Program-made: the position numbers and the translations under genes | NCBI GenBank assembly: GCA_016790965.1 | Contig: JAEUNZ010000004.1 | Span: 1 to 64,000, forward strand | Direction: 5' to 3' | Origin: SSSZ01 sp016790965 | GTDB taxonomy: Bacteria; Pseudomonadota; Gammaproteobacteria; Burkholderiales; Rhodocyclaceae | Length of the DNA: 64,000 nucleotides | Shown: piece after piece, positions 1 through 7,058 of the stretch | Layout of the letters: every line of letters begins with the position of its first letter | Numbering within the stretch: position 1 is the first letter of the stretch | Notes under the pieces: model-generated | What the model was told of the DNA's origin: nothing | What the model saw: the letters and a program-made list of their open reading frames with translations, nothing else | The model's database searches: none

Positions 1-57
1 CCTGCGCGACTCGCGTCGCTTCGCATCAAGACACCCACACCTATCGGTTGTCCAAAT

Positions 58-239
58 TTTTAAAGAACATCGCCGTCACTTGCCACAACCAGCGAAGAAG
101 CGGAATTATGAAGCACATAAAACCACCAGTCAACCACTCAACCCAACTTCTTTTCTTCTCCGCAACCCGGAAAACTCTCCGGCAGAAGCCCGTCGCGTCA
201 AAGAGGTGCGCATTATATAGACCAAAAACAGGAGGTCAA
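58..239 (-). promoter_or_regulatory. rRNA operon promoter and boxA leader (16S gene lies off the left edge)
   Basis: Read on the minus strand there is a -35 TTGACC (239-234), a 16-bp spacer and a -10 TATAAT (217-212), followed by a GC-rich discriminator of the kind used by stringently controlled rRNA promoters. About 140 nt downstream lies TGTTCTTTAAAA (69-58), a boxA-like antitermination signal, then a GATAGGTGTGGGTGT stretch (near 44-30) typical of the sequence just before betaproteobacterial 16S genes. The 16S gene itself is not in the window, so the call rests on the leader. It is transcribed away from tyrS and separated from it by a terminator. Confidence 0.75.
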
Positions 240-253
240 CTGCCCAATACGTC

Positions 254-306
254 ACAACCAAGAAAATAGGGGGCGCCTGCGCGGGCGCAGTTTCTGCGGC
301 GCCCCC
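254..306 (-). terminator. Intrinsic terminator of tyrS
   Basis: GGGGGCGCC (269-277) pairs with GGCGCCCCC (298-306). On the minus strand the stem is followed by a T-rich CTATTTTCTT tract. It lies just after the tyrS stop codon and before the rRNA promoter, so it should insulate the two units. Confidence 0.55.
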
Positions 307-313
307 GCCCTGA

Positions 314-1513
314 CTAGCTCAGAGTCACTCGTGCGAATTTCCGCTTCCCCACTTGCAGTACAACAACGTCGCCCCGCATAAAGCTCAGAGTTTTGTCACA
401 CACCTTCTCGCCGTTAGCGCGCACCCCCCCCTGTTCGATCATTCGTAGGGACTCCGATGTGCTCGCTGTGAGGCCAGCCTGTTTGAGCACCTGCGCGATT
501 GGAAGCTCGTCCCTGCAGTTCAGCAAAATGGCGGGCATGTCTTCTGGAAGGACCCCCCTCCGGAAACGCGCTTCGAACTCTTCTTGTGCAGAGCATGCAG
601 CCATAGACCCATGGAAACGGGTAACAATCTCCTGCGCGAGCAAAATCTTAATTTCTCTAGGATTACGACCGGCATGAACCTCTGCCCTGAGTCCTGTGAT
701 TTCCGCTTCCGATCGGAACGACAACAACTCGTAATAGCGCCACATCAATTCGTCCGAGACGGACATCAGTTTGCCAAATATTTCACGCGGAGGCTCATTT
801 ATGCCAACATAATTCCCAAGAGACTTAGACATTTTATTGATGCCGTCCAGTCCCTCCAGGAGGGGCATTGTCAACAGGCACTGTGGCAGTTGACCGTAGT
901 GCTTCTGCAATTCTCTCCCCACGAGAAGATTGAATTTTTGATCTGTCCCACCCAACTCCACATCGGACCGAAGCGCCACAGAGTCGTAGCCCTGACACAG
1001 CGGATAGAGGAATTCGTGGATGGCAATAGGCTGTCCGGCGGCATACCGCCTAGAGAAATCATCACGTTCCAGCATCCGTGCAACCGTATGCTGAGCAGCC
1101 AGTTTGATCAACCCATCGGCGCCAAGCGAGTCGAACCAACTGGAATTGAAACAGATCTCGGTTGCCTCAGGATCAAGTATCTTGAATATTTGTTCTTGGT
1201 AGGTGAGCGCGTTCTGGACTACCTGATCCCTGCTAAGCGCGGGGCGCGTGGCGTTCTTTCCAGTGGGATCTCCGATCATCGCTGTGAAATCCCCAATCAC
1301 GAAAAGCACCTTGTGCCCCAATTGCTGAAAATGCCTCAGCTTGTTGATCAGAACGGTGTGCCCAAGATGCAAATCTGGCGCAGTCGGATCGAATCCCGCC
1401 TTTACCCTCAAGGGGCGCCCGAGTTTCAGCCTTTCGATCAACTGCGCCTCGACGAGCAACTCGTCGCACCCTTTTTTTAGTACGTGCAGGGAATCTTCGA
1501 CATCGCATATCAT
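314..1513 (-). CDS. tyrS: Tyrosyl-tRNA synthetase
   Basis: Charges tRNA(Tyr) with tyrosine in the cytoplasm. The 399-residue length suits the TyrRS subgroup with a C-terminal S4 domain. The class I HIGH-type motif HLGH is at about residues 49-52 and the KMSKS loop at about 228-234. An S4-like RNA-binding domain occupies roughly 335-395. The gene lies directly upstream of an rRNA operon leader on the same strand, a known betaproteobacterial arrangement. In several relatives an M23 peptidase and anmK separate tyrS from erpA; they are absent here. No clear promoter was found in the 185 bp upstream. Confidence 0.97.
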   Translation of the reverse strand: MICDVEDSLHVLKKGCDELLVEAQLIERLKLGRPLRVKAGFDPTAPDLHLGHTVLINKLRHFQQLGHKVLFVIGDFTAMIGDPTGKNATRPALSRDQVVQNALTYQEQIFKILDPEATEICFNSSWFDSLGADGLIKLAAQHTVARMLERDDFSRRYAAGQPIAIHEFLYPLCQGYDSVALRSDVELGGTDQKFNLLVGRELQKHYGQLPQCLLTMPLLEGLDGINKMSKSLGNYVGINEPPREIFGKLMSVSDELMWRYYELLSFRSEAEITGLRAEVHAGRNPREIKILLAQEIVTRFHGSMAACSAQEEFEARFRRGVLPEDMPAILLNCRDELPIAQVLKQAGLTASTSESLRMIEQGGVRANGEKVCDKTLSFMRGDVVVLQVGKRKFARVTLS

Positions 1514-1698
1514 GAACTTGCACTACCTTTCTCGCCGATTTCATCGCGCCTTGCGCACACCGGACAGTCTCGCAACCCTCTGAACATTAACCATTGAAGT
1601 ACGACAACAGCCCGCCGCACCACACAATGGACAAGGTCGAATCGACCTGCAGCACTTCTAAGTCTGCAACCAAGTGCGTTGCCAATGGCCAGAAACAA

Positions 1699-1724
1699 CG
1701 AAGGGCGGCCTTGGCCGCCCTTCG
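1699..1724 (-). terminator. Perfect 12-bp hairpin, probable erpA terminator
   Basis: CGAAGGGCGGCC (1699-1710) and GGCCGCCCTTCG (1713-1724) form a perfect 12-bp stem with a two-base loop, 16 bp beyond the erpA stop codon. The minus-strand continuation TTGTTTCTGG is only moderately T-rich, so termination strength is inferred from the stem. The 1514-1698 stretch between this hairpin and tyrS holds no gene that I can support. Confidence 0.6.
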
Positions 1725-1739
1725 TCTGAAAAATCGCGG

Positions 1740-2090
1740 TCACGCAGAAAACGATGACCCACAACCACACGTAGAAGTAGCATTTGGGTTGCGGATCACA
1801 AACTGCGCGCCTTCCAAGCCCTCAGTGAAATCGATTTCCGCGCCCACAAGGTACTGGTAACTCATTGGATCGATTAGCAGGGTCACTCCGTTTTTCTCCA
1901 TGGTCGTATCGTCTTCATTGACTTCCTCGTCAAACGTGAATCCGTACTGAAAGCCTGAGCAGCCCCCACCAGTCACAAAAACGCGAAGCTTCAATCCCGG
2001 GTTGCCCTCCTCCTCGATCAGTTCCCTCACCTTGCTCGCCGCACTATCGGTGAAAACAAGCGGTACTGCAGTATCTGCAATTGAATTCAT
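1740..2090 (-). CDS. erpA: Iron-sulfur cluster insertion protein ErpA
   Basis: A-type carrier that delivers Fe-S clusters to apo-enzymes, including enzymes of isoprenoid synthesis and respiration. The 116-residue protein has the three conserved A-type cysteines: C44 in GGGCSGFQYG, and C108 and C110 in the C-terminal CGCGSSF. The whole HesB/IscA fold is present. An AGGAG ribosome site precedes the ATG. The bactofilin gene is 60 bp upstream on the same strand, and a strong hairpin follows the gene. Confidence 0.96.
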   Translation of the reverse strand: MNSIADTAVPLVFTDSAASKVRELIEEEGNPGLKLRVFVTGGGCSGFQYGFTFDEEVNEDDTTMEKNGVTLLIDPMSYQYLVGAEIDFTEGLEGAQFVIRNPNATSTCGCGSSFSA

Positions 2091-2150
2091 GGGTAACTCC
2101 TTGAAAATTGAGGCGGGATTATCAGAGTCAGCGCGAACGCCGTCAACGGG

Positions 2151-2552
2151 TTAGTTGGAAGCCGCCAACTTAAGTTCAACCGATTTCCCGGGCCGATGAA
2201 CCAGCTTACCCTCGATAATCGCCCCTTGATGCATCTCGATAAGAGAGTATTCCACATCGCCGACAATTCTGGCTCTAGGTTGCATTTCTAGTGACTCTGT
2301 AACGGTAACCGGGCCAACTACGGTGCCATTTATTACCAGATGCGCGACATCGACCGCCCCCTCGATACGCGCCTGCTCGCTCAAAACCAGAGTCGAAGCG
2401 CTAGCGCCCTCACCGGCTACTACGCTACCTTTGACCTCACCGTCGATCCGGAGCCCCCCGGAAAACTTGATATCCCCCTCCACTCGAGTGCCAGCGCCGA
2501 TCAAGCTATCGATCCGGTTTTGGGGCTTTGCATCAGGACGCTTACCGAACAT
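2151..2552 (-). CDS. Bactofilin (polymer-forming cytoskeletal protein)
   Basis: Bactofilins assemble into nucleotide-free filaments that scaffold cell-shape or envelope machinery. The 133-residue protein has the short polar N-terminus and the central glycine/valine-rich right-handed beta-helix (about residues 17-115, with repeats such as GGLRIDGEVKGSV and ARIEGAVDVAHLVINGTV). Length is normal for the family. It is flanked by a membrane coiled-coil gene upstream (10-bp gap), a pairing seen in many betaproteobacteria and suggesting a joint envelope role. Its precise client here is unknown. Confidence 0.92.
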   Translation of the reverse strand: MFGKRPDAKPQNRIDSLIGAGTRVEGDIKFSGGLRIDGEVKGSVVAGEGASASTLVLSEQARIEGAVDVAHLVINGTVVGPVTVTESLEMQPRARIVGDVEYSLIEMHQGAIIEGKLVHRPGKSVELKLAASN

Positions 2553-2561
2553 GACGATCTC

Positions 2562-3302
2562 CTACAGGGTAGCGAAGCGCTTGGCTCGCAGTGTACCACC
2601 CTGAAGAAGTCGCGCCTCGACGCTCTTGAGTCGCGCGGCGCTAGGCAGTCGAAATTCCCCTTCTTTTCTAAGAAAGTGCTTTAGCTCCACTAGCATCTCG
2701 CTGGCATCCTTTCCGTTTTTTTCCGGGAGAGTCAGCAAGGCATCCTTCCCCTCCAGAACGTAAGTCGCGGAAATTTGAAGCGCCCCTTTGAATTCTCGAA
2801 CTTGCTTACTCGCCTCAAACGCCATCAGTAACCGATACCGGTACCTCCCGGCCTCAGGGTCGCGCGTGACGTGGAATCGCTCGATCCGTACCGCGGCCTC
2901 TCCACCGGCAAGCGGAACGAGGTGCTCGAAGTATGCGATCTCCTCTTTCAGGGCCGCATTCTCTGATTCAAGAGCCTTTACGCGTACCTGTAACTGCTGC
3001 CGAACGGTGCGTTCTAGTTGAACACCGCTAACCTCGGTACCAAGCGATCCGCGCAGTCCTGCCAACTTCGCTTCCGAACTTGCCAGGCTCTCTCTAAGAT
3101 CGCTTACTTCAGCCACAAGGACAGCCTTCTCGCCTCGTTGGGCGACAATCCAAACTGTAATTGCCACTCCCAGAATCAGTACCAGCAGCGCGGCCCCATA
3201 CCATGGCCACGGAATATGGGTACGCACAACGACCTTCGGAGCCGCAATGCCAAAGCGACGCCGGAAACGCCGAATTTTCAGGGTAGGAGCGGGGGGCGGC
3301 AT
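2562..3302 (-). CDS. DUF6776-type membrane coiled-coil protein
   Basis: A 246-residue protein of unknown function. A basic cytoplasmic N-terminus (RRFRRRF) is followed by one transmembrane helix at about residues 35-53, a heptad-rich coiled coil at about 60-125 and a periplasmic beta-rich domain. It resembles the DUF6776 family of betaproteobacteria. It overlaps the argC stop region by 25 bp and precedes the bactofilin gene by 10 bp, so it is probably cotranscribed with both. A role in anchoring bactofilin filaments to the membrane is an inference from topology and position only. Confidence 0.75.
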   Translation of the reverse strand: MPPPAPTLKIRRFRRRFGIAAPKVVVRTHIPWPWYGAALLVLILGVAITVWIVAQRGEKAVLVAEVSDLRESLASSEAKLAGLRGSLGTEVSGVQLERTVRQQLQVRVKALESENAALKEEIAYFEHLVPLAGGEAAVRIERFHVTRDPEAGRYRYRLLMAFEASKQVREFKGALQISATYVLEGKDALLTLPEKNGKDASEMLVELKHFLRKEGEFRLPSAARLKSVEARLLQGGTLRAKRFATL

Positions 3303-4306
3303 AGCCCAAGCGTCTCGTCGAGTCCGAACATGAGGTTCATGTTCTGAACCGCCTGTCCTGCGGCCCCCTTCACGAGGTTGTCGATGACCGAAAGCACTAC
3401 CAAGGTACGCTGCCCCTGAGGTCTGTGAATTGCCAGACGACAGACATTAGCTGAACGGACCGAGCGCGTATCCGGATGTGAGCCGGGAGGCATGACGTCT
3501 ACGAACGGCTCATCGGCATAAGCGGCGTCGAAAAGCGCTTGGAAATCCGTCTCGTCTCGAATACGGGCGTATAGCGTCGCATGAATACCCCGGATCATCG
3601 GGGTGAGGTGCGGCACGAACGTTAGCCCGACTTCTCCACCCGAAAACTGGGAAAGGCCCTGGCAAATTTCTGGAAGATGCCGATGACCCGAAACGCCGTA
3701 AGCCCTGAAATTGTCCGCCGCTTCGGAAAATAGGATGTGCGTTTCAGCTTTCCGGCCCGCCCCGGAAACGCCGGATTTGGCATCGGCGATTAATGTATCC
3801 GTATCGACCAGCCCCGAACGCAACAATGGAAGAAAACCCAACTGGACAGCCGTCGGATAGCATCCTGGGTTTGCGACGAGCCTCGCTTTCTTGATCTGGT
3901 CGCGATTCCATTCCGGCAACCCATACACCGCTTGCCCTACCCACCTAGGAGCTGTATGGGACATCCCATACCACTTCTCCCACTCGCCCACATCTCGTAG
4001 CCGGAAATCGGCCGCAAGATCAATTACCCTGACTCCGGCATCAAGAAGGGCAGGGGCCTGCTGCATGGCAATGCCATTCGGTGTCGCAAAGAAGACAAGA
4101 TCGCATTCGCTAAGGCGCGCCCTAGCTGGATCTTCAAAGGCAAGGTTGATGAAACCTCGTAGGCTGGGGAACATCTCGGTTACTGGCGTTCCTGCATCAC
4201 CACGAGAAGTGATGGTAACCAGTTCCACTTTGGGATGGGGTGCGAGCAACCTAAGCAGTTCGACCCCGGTATACCCCGTTCCACCGACAATTCCGACTTT
4301 TATCAT
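3278..4306 (-). CDS. argC: N-acetyl-gamma-glutamyl-phosphate reductase
   Basis: Third step of arginine synthesis: NADPH-dependent reduction of N-acetylglutamyl phosphate to the semialdehyde. The 342-residue protein has a Rossmann nucleotide motif near the N-terminus (GIVGGTGYTG, residues 5-14) and the catalytic cysteine C149 in NPGCYPTAV. The gene lies between the ribosomal protein pair rplM-rpsI and the bactofilin cluster. A terminator upstream (4356-4377) separates it from rpsI, so it probably has its own promoter. The preceding pathway gene argB is elsewhere in the window (23589). Confidence 0.97.
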   Translation of the reverse strand: MIKVGIVGGTGYTGVELLRLLAPHPKVELVTITSRGDAGTPVTEMFPSLRGFINLAFEDPARARLSECDLVFFATPNGIAMQQAPALLDAGVRVIDLAADFRLRDVGEWEKWYGMSHTAPRWVGQAVYGLPEWNRDQIKKARLVANPGCYPTAVQLGFLPLLRSGLVDTDTLIADAKSGVSGAGRKAETHILFSEAADNFRAYGVSGHRHLPEICQGLSQFSGGEVGLTFVPHLTPMIRGIHATLYARIRDETDFQALFDAAYADEPFVDVMPPGSHPDTRSVRSANVCRLAIHRPQGQRTLVVLSVIDNLVKGAAGQAVQNMNLMFGLDETLGLCRPPLLP

Positions 4307-4351
4307 CGCACATCTTCCTCCGGGGCTTGATCATATCCTCAGGCCAGAAAA

Positions 4352-4377
4352 TGAAAAAGCCGCCATGAGGCGGCTTT
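4352..4377 (-). terminator. Intrinsic terminator of rplM-rpsI
   Basis: AAAGCCGCC (4356-4364), loop ATGA and GGCGGCTTT (4369-4377) form a 9-bp stem. On the minus strand it is followed by further T residues (TTTTTCATTTTC), 16 bp after the rpsI stop. Confidence 0.85.
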
Positions 4378-4393
4378 CTTAAGAAACGTCAAC

Positions 4394-4786
4394 TTAGCGC
4401 TTCGAGAACTGCTTGCGACGACGAGCTTTGTGAAAGCCAACCTTCTTACGCTCAACCTCGCGCGCATCACGGGTTACGAAGCCCGCTTTGGACAGGGCGG
4501 GCTTCATCGCAGCATCGTATTCGATGAGCGCACGAGTGATCCCGTGCCGGACGGCCCCCGCCTGACCAGACTCGCCGCCCCCGGTAACGTTAACCCTGAT
4601 ATCAAAGCCCTTAAGTTGGTCCACCAACTCCAACGGCTGCCGAACGATCATGCGTCCGGTTTCGCGGGAGAAAAACTCGTCTACCGGCTTGCCATTGACG
4701 ACGATAATCCCGCCGCCCCGCTTCATGAATACACGGGCTACCGCGCTCTTGCGGCGCCCAGTACCGTAATAATAAGCTTCAGCCAT
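4394..4786 (-). CDS. rpsI: 30S ribosomal protein S9
   Basis: Small-subunit ribosomal protein whose C-terminal tail reaches the P-site tRNA. The chosen start (MAEAYYYGTGRRKSAVARV) gives the usual 130 residues; the reading frame is open 15 codons further but that extension is not family-like. The conserved basic tail RRRKQFSKR ends the protein. It follows rplM by 10 bp in the usual rplM-rpsI operon and is closed by a strong terminator. Confidence 0.98.
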   Translation of the reverse strand: MAEAYYYGTGRRKSAVARVFMKRGGGIIVVNGKPVDEFFSRETGRMIVRQPLELVDQLKGFDIRVNVTGGGESGQAGAVRHGITRALIEYDAAMKPALSKAGFVTRDAREVERKKVGFHKARRRKQFSKR

Positions 4787-4796
4787 TTCTAACCTC

Positions 4797-5225
4797 TTAG
4801 AGTTCCAGAGCCCGAGGTTGTTGGGCAGCATGAGGATGCGCCCCCCCGGAATAGCACTTCAGTTTCTTGAGCATCGCGTAGCCCAGCGGCCCCTTGGGCA
4901 ACATGCCTTTCACCGCTTTCTCAAGCGCACGACCAGGAAAACGCTGCTGCATTTTCTTGAAAGTTGTCTCGGTCACGCCGCCCGGGTACCCCGAGTGACG
5001 GAAATATTTCTTTTCCTCGGCCTTGTTACCCGTGACCGCAAGCTTTTCAACATTCGTCACGACGATAAAATCGCCAGTGTCGACGTGGGGGGTGTAAATC
5101 GCCTTGTGCTTACCTCGCAAACGGCGAGCGATTTCGGATGCGAGGCGGCCGAGCACTTTGTCCGTGGCATCCACCACAAACCACTCGTGCTTCACCTCTT
5201 GAGGCTTGGCGGAGAAAGTTTTCAT
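4797..5225 (-). CDS. rplM: 50S ribosomal protein L13
   Basis: Large-subunit assembly protein. Start at MKTFSAKPQ gives 142 residues, exactly the family length; the longer open frame upstream is rejected. Conserved stretches include VDATDKVLGRLASEIA and the C-terminal HPHAAQQPRALEL. First gene of the rplM-rpsI operon. The upstream region 5226-5340 should hold the promoter, but I could not pick one with confidence. Confidence 0.98.
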   Translation of the reverse strand: MKTFSAKPQEVKHEWFVVDATDKVLGRLASEIARRLRGKHKAIYTPHVDTGDFIVVTNVEKLAVTGNKAEEKKYFRHSGYPGGVTETTFKKMQQRFPGRALEKAVKGMLPKGPLGYAMLKKLKCYSGGAHPHAAQQPRALEL

Positions 5226-5370
5226 CTGTGCCGTCCTTGGGGTCGGGTTGATTACAGAAAGCCGCGCAGTATAGGGCATCCAATTCCGATGTGTCAAACC
5301 CACTCCAGAGTTGGCAGTGTCTCAGTTTGAAATCTCGGTGGCCGAAAGTCTCGCCTTGGTCTTATAGGCG

Positions 5371-5658
5371 CCGCGGCTCCTGATCATCGACGAGATTAGC
5401 TACCTGCCAATCGACCGGCAGGGGGCCAACCTGTTCTTCCAACTCATCAGCCGGCGCTGAGAGCGCGGACCGATGATCCTGACCGGCAATCAGAGCTTCG
5501 GCGCCCGGGGCGAGGTGTTCGGCGACCGCGTCATCGCTACCGCAATCCTCGACCGCCTACTGCATCACCCCGTGACCCTGAACATCCGGGGCAATTCGTA
5601 CCGCTTGAAAGAGAGGTTGAAAGCCGGCCTCGTCCGCCCGGACGAGGCCGAACCGTGA
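5371..5658 (+). pseudogene. istB: IS21-family IstB helper ATPase remnant (interrupted, N-terminus missing)
   Basis: Only the C-terminal third of an IstB-type transposition ATPase is left. The frame reads LLIIDEISYLPIDRQGANLFFQLISRR (in two parts), which contains Walker B (LLIIDE). An in-frame TGA at about 5458 follows, where the family has a tyrosine codon, and then ERGPMILTGNQSFG continues to the natural end near 5658. No istA or left end is present. The internal stop and missing N-terminus show it is dead. Confidence 0.85.
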
Positions 5659-5664
5659 TTCGAG

Positions 5665-5712
5665 TGGGGAAATTTCAATTCCCGCACCTCGGGAAAATTA
5701 GGTTCCTCTTGA
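5665..5712 (+). mobile_element. Probable right end of the IS21-like element
   Basis: Immediately after the istB remnant two related short repeats occur, GGGGAAATTTCAATTCC and CGGGAAAATTAGGTTCC, followed by TTGACA. Multiple short terminal repeats of this kind are typical of IS21-family ends. The matching left end was not found. Confidence 0.4.
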
Positions 5713-5847
5713 CACTTCGTGCTCGAACGCATCGCCGATCATCCCTTCAATCGGCTCGCCAATATCCCGTCTTGGGCGGGGGCCGACAGATCGCCGCCCG
5801 CTCTCCCGAGAACCGACTCGCGGTCTGATCTCCCGGTCGTTCGCTAG
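5713..5847 (+). pseudogene. Probable IS66-type transposase C-terminal remnant
   Basis: In one plus-strand frame the sequence reads HFVLERIADHPFNRLANIPS, then WAGADRS and on to a TAG stop at 5845-5847. This resembles the extreme C-terminus of IS66 TnpC proteins (the pattern VLxRIADHPxNRxxELLPW). Nothing upstream in the frame belongs to the gene, because the IS21 end abuts it. The assignment rests on about 20 residues and is tentative. Confidence 0.4.
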
Positions 5848-5943
5848 ACGGTTATGGACGGACGCTTGCGACTTAATTGCGAACAAACCGGAAGGAGTGG
5901 CACAACAATCTGCAGACTTGGATCCTCCGCCACCTGCGCGGGC

Positions 5944-5972
5944 AAAAAAAAAACGCGGCTCGGAGAGCCGCG
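5944..5972 (-). terminator. Strong minus-strand intrinsic terminator without a protein gene upstream
   Basis: CGCGGCTC (5954-5961), loop GGA, GAGCCGCG (5965-5972) form a perfect 8-bp GC stem. On the minus strand it runs straight into ten U residues (plus-strand A tract 5944-5953). No minus-strand gene ends here; it is best explained as the 3' end of the candidate small RNA below. Confidence 0.85.
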
Positions 5973-6055
5973 TAAATCCACACCAAAGGAGGAGGGTGGA
6001 GGAGACAAGCCTGAACCAAGCGACCAAGACCACAGATCGATCACGGTTCCAACGC
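5944..6055 (-). ncRNA. Candidate small RNA with an anti-Shine-Dalgarno loop
   Basis: A complete transcription unit of about 110 nt can be read on the minus strand. The promoter is -35 TTGTTT (6089-6084), 17 bp, -10 CACAAT (6066-6061), predicting a start near 6054. Then comes a short hairpin CACC/GGTG (5998-5995 with 5984-5981) whose loop is CUCCUCCUUU, complementary to Shine-Dalgarno sequences. The unit ends in the GC stem plus U10 terminator at 5944-5972. No open reading frame of note lies inside. CU-rich hairpin loops are typical of trans-acting small RNAs. I do not recognise a named family. Confidence 0.5.
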
Positions 6056-6060
6056 TGCGT

Positions 6061-6089
6061 ATTGTGCCCGTTTTTGTCTGAGCAAACAA
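6061..6089 (-). promoter_or_regulatory. Promoter of the candidate small RNA
   Basis: Minus-strand TTGTTT (6089-6084), 17-bp spacer, CACAAT (6066-6061). The predicted start is about 110 nt before the end of a strong U10 terminator. It lies at the edge of an AT-rich island. Confidence 0.45.
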
Positions 6090-6094
6090 GTCGA

Positions 6095-6230
6095 ATTGGT
6101 GCGGCGCATCATTAAAATTTGGTTAATTAATATTATTTAATTGCACATTGCAGGTTATTGTTTTGTTGTTATTTGTTATATATCAATAGAATTAAATTCA
6201 ATGAAAAGCGACATCACATACTCCATCGCC
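6095..6230. other. AT-rich island between IS remnants and the OsmC gene
   Basis: Base composition drops sharply here (long runs such as TTGGTTAATTAATATTATTT and GTTATTTGTTATATATC) against a GC-rich background. No gene is present. It may be remnant foreign DNA or a regulatory region for the flanking small RNA and OsmC-like gene. Confidence 0.7.
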
Positions 6231-6298
6231 CCACCATTAGCCAAGCAAACTTGGTGCACTGCAGCATTTTGGCGTGCCAGGGTCCTGTGCAAATGCAC

Positions 6299-6304
6299 TA
6301 CAAT
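6299..6304 (+). promoter_or_regulatory. Possible -10 box of the OsmC-like gene
   Basis: TACAAT lies 20 bp before the ATG at 6325. No good -35 is seen at 16-18 bp upstream, so an activator may be needed. A GAGGGT ribosome site lies at 6315-6320. Confidence 0.3.
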
Positions 6305-6324
6305 CCGCCCATTTGAGGGTTGTC

Positions 6325-6756
6325 ATGGAATGCACGGTTCGTTGGCTAGGTAGCAGCTCCGGAATGTCCTTCCTCGGGGAAACTGGTAGTGGTCACGCCA
6401 TCGTAATGGACGGTGCCCCGGAAGCTGGTGGCCGGAACCTTGCCCCGCGGCCAATGGAGTTGCTGCTTGCAGGAACGGGGGGCTGTACAGCATTCGACGT
6501 TGTAATGATTCTGAAGAAGGGTCGCCACAACGTGACTGCCTGTGACGTTCAAGTCAGTGCCCAGCGCTCCGGCTCGGACCCGAAAGTCTTCACGCACATC
6601 CATTTCAGCTTCAGGATAGGGGGCACGGACCTCAAGCCCGAGATCGTGAGGCGTGCCATAGAGCTGTCCAAAGAAAAGTACTGTTCAGCCTCAATCATGC
6701 TCAGCAAGACGGCCGAAATCACCTATGACGTCACCTTGGTGGAAGTCAAGTCGTGA
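6325..6756 (+). CDS. OsmC/YhfA-family protein (thiol peroxidase fold)
   Basis: A 143-residue cytoplasmic protein of the OsmC superfamily, closest in length and pattern to YhfA-type members. The two characteristic cysteines are in GTGGCTAFDV (about residue 51) and EKYCSASIML (about residue 115). In OsmC/Ohr proteins such cysteines reduce organic hydroperoxides; the YhfA branch is less well understood, so the substrate is unknown. The start at 6325 is chosen because GAGGGT precedes it and because it aligns with the family start (MECTVRWLG). The open frame upstream is not conserved. Confidence 0.85.
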   Translation: MECTVRWLGSSSGMSFLGETGSGHAIVMDGAPEAGGRNLAPRPMELLLAGTGGCTAFDVVMILKKGRHNVTACDVQVSAQRSGSDPKVFTHIHFSFRIGGTDLKPEIVRRAIELSKEKYCSASIMLSKTAEITYDVTLVEVKS

Positions 6757-7058
6757 AGGCAGGATCGCGTTAGAGCCGGCCCTATTTGCCTGGACAGGAT
6801 TTCGCCGGCGATAAGTGGCGCCCTCCGGGGTAGTGACCACGGTGGCTGCGGCGGCCGGAGGTTCCCTGAACTCCGGCGTAAATTCCGGCTTCGGCATCTT
6901 GAACATCAACTTCCTCCTGTTTTCGTCATCCTATCCGCTCTCCTGGAAGACGAAATTTCGGGGGAAGCTCAATCGCGCCTCATTGCTCGGCCTCGCACTC
7001 AGCGGGCGCGATTGCCCTTACTTGGCGTGCATTTAACCCAATGGAATAGACTTTTAGC
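6757..7058. other. Intergenic gap between convergent genes
   Basis: About 300 bp between the OsmC-like stop and the coq7 stop. No convincing gene or terminator. A minus-strand frame starting near 6909 begins MPKPEFTPEFRE, reminiscent of the first residues of IS3-type OrfA proteins, but the rest has no resemblance. Confidence 0.5.

Noticed and set aside
48..269. Small open frame of 73 codons at the left edge
   Set aside because: It overlaps the rRNA promoter and boxA leader on the other strand and has no ribosome site or recognisable product.
1510..1770. 86-codon minus-strand frame between erpA and tyrS
   Set aside because: It crosses the erpA terminator hairpin and overlaps the ends of both neighbours; it is not an M23 peptidase or anmK remnant, which I looked for at this place.
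5973..6010. AAAGGAGGAGGGTGGAGGAG on the plus strand as a ribosome site
   Set aside because: No open frame of reasonable length starts after it; the complementary strand explains it as the anti-SD loop of a small RNA.
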